Part shown: positions 61,262 to 64,000 of the stretch, piece by piece
Numbering within the stretch: position 1 is the stretch's first letter
Layout of the letters: the number at the start of each line of letters is the position of its first letter
From: Microbacteriaceae bacterium VKM Ac-2854
GTDB taxonomy: Bacteria; Actinomycetota; Actinomycetes; Actinomycetales; Microbacteriaceae
Length of the DNA: 64,000 bases
NCBI GenBank assembly: GCA_013205085.1
Contig: JABMLH010000002.1
Coordinates: forward strand, 3,425-67,424
Direction: 5' to 3'
The notes under the pieces: model-generated
What the model saw: the letters and a program-made list of their open reading frames with translations, nothing else
Told to the model about the DNA's origin: nothing
Databases searched by the model: none
Position numbers and translations under genes: made by a program

Positions 61262-61864
61262 TCAATACGGTTGGGACTCGGGGAGGCCGGTGCGGAGTTC
61301 GACGGGCAGGTGGGCGAGGTCGTTGTGCACCACGAGCACCGGGGGTTTGCGGGAGCGGACACGGATGATCGTGAGGCCGCAGTTGGCCTGGTTCAACCCG
61401 AGCCAGCGCCATTCCGGGGCGTCGAAGACGTGGCGGACGAACCAGCCGATCACGAAGTTGTGCGTGATCAGCAGGTCGTGCCGGTCGCCGATGCTCGGCG
61501 CCAGGAACTCGGCGACGGCATCCTGCATCTGCGCCCGGCCCGCCTCGATCTGGGCGTCGGTGACACCGCCGAAGAACGACTCGAAGGCACGCGGCATGTC
61601 CGGAGTCGGGCCGGAGGGGATGCAGTCGAACAGCAGCGACGACGGCTCGCTGCGCAGCGCCGGCAGCACCTCGTTGAAGCGCTGCGCCGTCTCCTCCGCC
61701 CGCAGCAGCGGAGAGTGGTAGGCGCCGGTGAACGGGACCCCCCCGAGGCGCTCCGCGATCAGCCGAGCCTGCCGGCTGCCGCGCGCCGAGAGCGGCCCGT
61801 CGGGCATCCCGTGCTCGGCGTCCTGCTGCTCGCCGTGACGGACGAGGTAGATGTAGTGGGACAC
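61262..61864 (-). CDS. Histidine phosphatase family protein
   Basis: 200 residues of the phosphoglycerate-mutase-like family. YLVRHGEQ has the catalytic H10; the second histidine lies in LLITHNFVIGWF, with SPLLRAEETA between. Substrate not deducible. GTG start with GAGG upstream. Confidence 0.9.
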   Translation of the reverse strand: MSHYIYLVRHGEQQDAEHGMPDGPLSARGSRQARLIAERLGGVPFTGAYHSPLLRAEETAQRFNEVLPALRSEPSSLLFDCIPSGPTPDMPRAFESFFGGVTDAQIEAGRAQMQDAVAEFLAPSIGDRHDLLITHNFVIGWFVRHVFDAPEWRWLGLNQANCGLTIIRVRSRKPPVLVVHNDLAHLPVELRTGLPESQPY

Positions 61865-62006
61865 GTGGTGCCTCTTCCGTGGTGCGGCGCGACGGTGCGC
61901 GGTCTTCGGGCTGCGAGGGCAGCAGGGCGTGCTCTGGGGGTTCCGGCTCGACGGTGACGGCTCGGCGCGTTAGAACTCCGAGCCCTTCGACGCCGAGCCT
62001 TCCGAC

Positions 62007-63398
62007 TCAAGCGGTGACGGCACCGTCCGGCGTCCGGTCCGCCACGACGTCGAACAACGACTCGTCGACGGCCCCGACGGCGGAGACCGAGAGCCGGCCC
62101 CTGGCCAAGTCTGCCGCGAGTGCCTGAACATCCTCTGCGGTGACCCGGGCGAGGCGGCGCAGGTTCTCGTCGAGGTCGGTGAACTCGCCGAAGGTGAGCT
62201 CGGCGCGCCCCAGTCGCGACATCCGCGTGTCCGAATCCTCCAACGCGAGCGCGGCGGCGCCCGACATCTGGCCGCGGGCGCGCAGCAGCTCGTCCGCGGT
62301 CACCCCCGACTCGGCGACGCGGTGGAACTCCGCGAGCAGCAGCTCGGCGACCGTGCTGGCCTTCGCCGGCGTGCACGCCGCGTAGAGGCCGAACAACCCG
62401 GCGTCCGAGTAGGACGGGGCGAAGGAGTACACCGAATACGCCAGGCCCCGCTTCTCGCGCACCTCCTGGAAGAGGCGGCTGCTCATCCCGCCGCCGAGCA
62501 CCGAGTTGAGCACACCCATCACCATGCGGCGCGGATCCGCCGCGCTGATGCCGGGCACGCCGAGCAGCACGTTCGCCTGCTCGATCGGCCGGTTCACAAC
62601 GGTGAGGGCGCTGCCGCGGGTGTACAGGGCGGTCTCGCCGGTGCGCCGGCCGACCGGAGCCGCCTGGGCGTCGAGGTCCCAACCCGCGCTGACCAGAGAG
62701 CGCTCCAGCCCCGCGACGACCGCGTCGTGATCGACGGCACCGGCGACGGTGACCACCAAATCCTGCGGGCGGTAGTTCGCGCGATAGTGCTCCCACACGG
62801 CAGAGCGGGTGGCCTCACCGATCGTCGTCGCGTCGCCGCCGATCGGCCGGCCCAGCGGATGCTCGCCGAAGACGCCCTCGAAGAGCCGCTCGCTGGCCAC
62901 GTCGGCCGGGTCGTCGTCGGCCATCGCCAGTTCTTCGAGGATGACGCCGCGCTCGGTCTCGAACTCGGTCGGGTCGATCAGGGAGGAGGTGAGCATGTCG
63001 GCGATCACCTCGACCGCCATCGGCAGGTCGCGGTCCTGCACCTTGGCGTAGTAGCAGGTGTACTCCTTGGCCGTGAGCGCGTTGTGCTCGCCGCCGACGG
63101 AGTCGAAGGAGATCGCGATGTCGAGCGCCGTGCGCGACGTCGTGCCCTTGAACAGCAGGTGCTCGAGGAAGTGCGTGGAGCCGAAGTTCGAGGGCAGCCC
63201 TTCAGCGGGGCGGGCCGGCAGCTCGTCGCGGGAGCCGACGGCGACCCAGAAACCGATCGTGGCGCTGCGCGCGCCGGGAACGGCCTCGCTCAGCACCCGC
63301 AATCCGCTCGGCAGGACGGTGCGCCGCACCAGCGAACCCCCCGCTGCGGTGAAGGAGATCGAGGGCTCTTCGAGGGGCAGGTCAACGGCGCCGTTCAT
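62007..63398 (-). CDS. M16-family zinc peptidase
   Basis: 463-residue processing-peptidase-like enzyme, cytosolic. The inverted zinc motif HFLEH is at 76-80 and a further ligand glutamate lies about 70 residues on (ETERGVILEE). N-terminal catalytic domain and inactive C-terminal domain are both present. TAGTGT box (63406-63411) 7 nt before the ATG (leaderless). In many actinobacteria it follows pnp and precedes dapB; here pnp is not next to it. Confidence 0.94.
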   Translation of the reverse strand: MNGAVDLPLEEPSISFTAAGGSLVRRTVLPSGLRVLSEAVPGARSATIGFWVAVGSRDELPARPAEGLPSNFGSTHFLEHLLFKGTTSRTALDIAISFDSVGGEHNALTAKEYTCYYAKVQDRDLPMAVEVIADMLTSSLIDPTEFETERGVILEELAMADDDPADVASERLFEGVFGEHPLGRPIGGDATTIGEATRSAVWEHYRANYRPQDLVVTVAGAVDHDAVVAGLERSLVSAGWDLDAQAAPVGRRTGETALYTRGSALTVVNRPIEQANVLLGVPGISAADPRRMVMGVLNSVLGGGMSSRLFQEVREKRGLAYSVYSFAPSYSDAGLFGLYAACTPAKASTVAELLLAEFHRVAESGVTADELLRARGQMSGAAALALEDSDTRMSRLGRAELTFGEFTDLDENLRRLARVTAEDVQALAADLARGRLSVSAVGAVDESLFDVVADRTPDGAVTA

Positions 63399-63491
63399 CC
63401 GAGCCACACTACCGGCTCGGGGCCGGCACGGCGCTCCGGCCGAGCGATCCGGCACGGTGCTGCGGCCCAGGGAGTCGGCCGAAGCGCCGGC

Positions 63492-64000
63492 TCAGCGCGC
63501 CGCGCGGTCCAGGGCCGAGACGTGCCCGTCGCCGAGGGCGAGTGCCGCCGCACGCACGACCGTGTCGACCTCGATCGGCGAGGCGACGTTCACCACGGTG
63601 GCGGCCAGGTGCGGGCGGGCGAGCAGCCAGGCCAGCGCGACGCCGGCCGGCGCCGCCTCCAGCTCGCCGGCGATGCCGTCCAGCGCCGCCAGCAGTCGCA
63701 ATCCGCGACGGTCGAGGTGCCCAGCGGCGAGCGAACCACGCGAGGCGGTTCGCGCCTCACGGCGGCTGCGCACCAACCCGGCGAGGAAGCCGTGCGCGAG
63801 CGGTACCGTCGCCACGAGCGACAGGCGCTGGCCCGCGGCGACGAGCGTGACATCGCCCTCGGCGTGACCGCGTTCGAGCAGGTTGTAACGCACCTCCGCC
63901 GCGCAGAGTCGCGGCAGCCCGTGGGCGGCGAGGACCCGCGCCTCGAACAGCGCCTCCGCCGTGAATCCCGAGGCGCCCACGGCGCGGATCTTGCCGGCGG
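63492..64000 (-). CDS. Aldo/keto reductase, N-terminal part outside window
   Basis: C-terminal portion of an aldo/keto reductase; the frame stays open to the window edge (AGKIRAVGASGFTAEALFEA). EVRYNLLERG and GVALAWLLARPHLAATVVNVASP are typical late segments of the barrel. The catalytic Asp/Tyr/Lys region is beyond the edge. Substrate unknown. Confidence 0.85.
   Translation of the reverse strand, partial: AGKIRAVGASGFTAEALFEARVLAAHGLPRLCAAEVRYNLLERGHAEGDVTLVAAGQRLSLVATVPLAHGFLAGLVRSRREARTASRGSLAAGHLDRRGLRLLAALDGIAGELEAAPAGVALAWLLARPHLAATVVNVASPIEVDTVVRAAALALGDGHVSALDRAAR

Overview
This window is high-GC actinobacterial chromosome, most likely from the family Microbacteriaceae. The support is the 16S rRNA gene at the left edge with its typical leader, DUF3046 beside recA, a ClgR-type regulator, a PriA-type HisA, the pheS-pheT / arg / tyrS / rrn order, and many genes that begin directly behind a TANNNT -10 box (leaderless mRNAs). 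Genus and species cannot be settled by eye. Nearly all genes lie on the minus strand and read towards the rRNA operon at position 1.

Layout. 1-1436: 16S rRNA (3' end cut off) with leader and promoter. 2047-3357: tyrS. 3470-4704: a plus-strand pair, a SatD-like HTH protein and a membrane protein, behind a striking 14-bp-periodic operator array. 4692-12365: argC-argJ-argB-argD-argF-argH, a 44-residue membrane peptide and a 3-methyladenine DNA glycosylase. 12467-23868: a carbohydrate locus with two ABC importers (two permeases plus a lipoprotein each, no ATPase), a GH3 glycosidase, a LacI regulator and a GH43 glycosidase; it probably serves xylo- or arabino-oligosaccharides. 23932-27503: pheS-pheT. 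27643-31095: gluA-gluB-gluC-gluD, a glutamate-type importer. 31263-33519: infC-rpmI-rplT and a SpoU rRNA methyltransferase. 33883-38314: DUF1844, hisC-hisB-hisH-hisA and an SseB-like protein. 38358-49487: LysM protein, lexA, hflX, a methyltransferase, dapF, miaA, miaB, recX, recA, DUF3046, clgR, CinA-type amidohydrolase, pgsA. 49495-55626: ftsK, GNAT, RNase J, dapA. 55843-58050: an AbiEi/DUF559-like protein between two direct repeats, then a thioredoxin/DUF4395 pair. 58253-64000: epimerase, TPR membrane protein, dapB, GNAT, histidine phosphatase, M16 peptidase and a truncated aldo-keto reductase.

How it works together. Core blocks cover tRNA charging, arginine, histidine and lysine/DAP synthesis, translation initiation, and the DNA-damage response (lexA, recA, recX, a LysM protein resembling SOS division inhibitors). 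Accessory blocks interrupt this backbone: the SatD pair, the sugar locus between pheT and argC, the glu importer beside pheS, and the AbiEi-like gene. Their edges repeatedly carry palindromic intergenic repeats, of which I see at least four unrelated families.

The best candidates for something undescribed are the SatD/membrane pair with its phased operator array, the palindrome families at transcription-unit ends and island borders, and the AbiEi-like gene framed by 98-bp direct repeats. No CRISPR array, prophage, transposase or tRNA gene was found.
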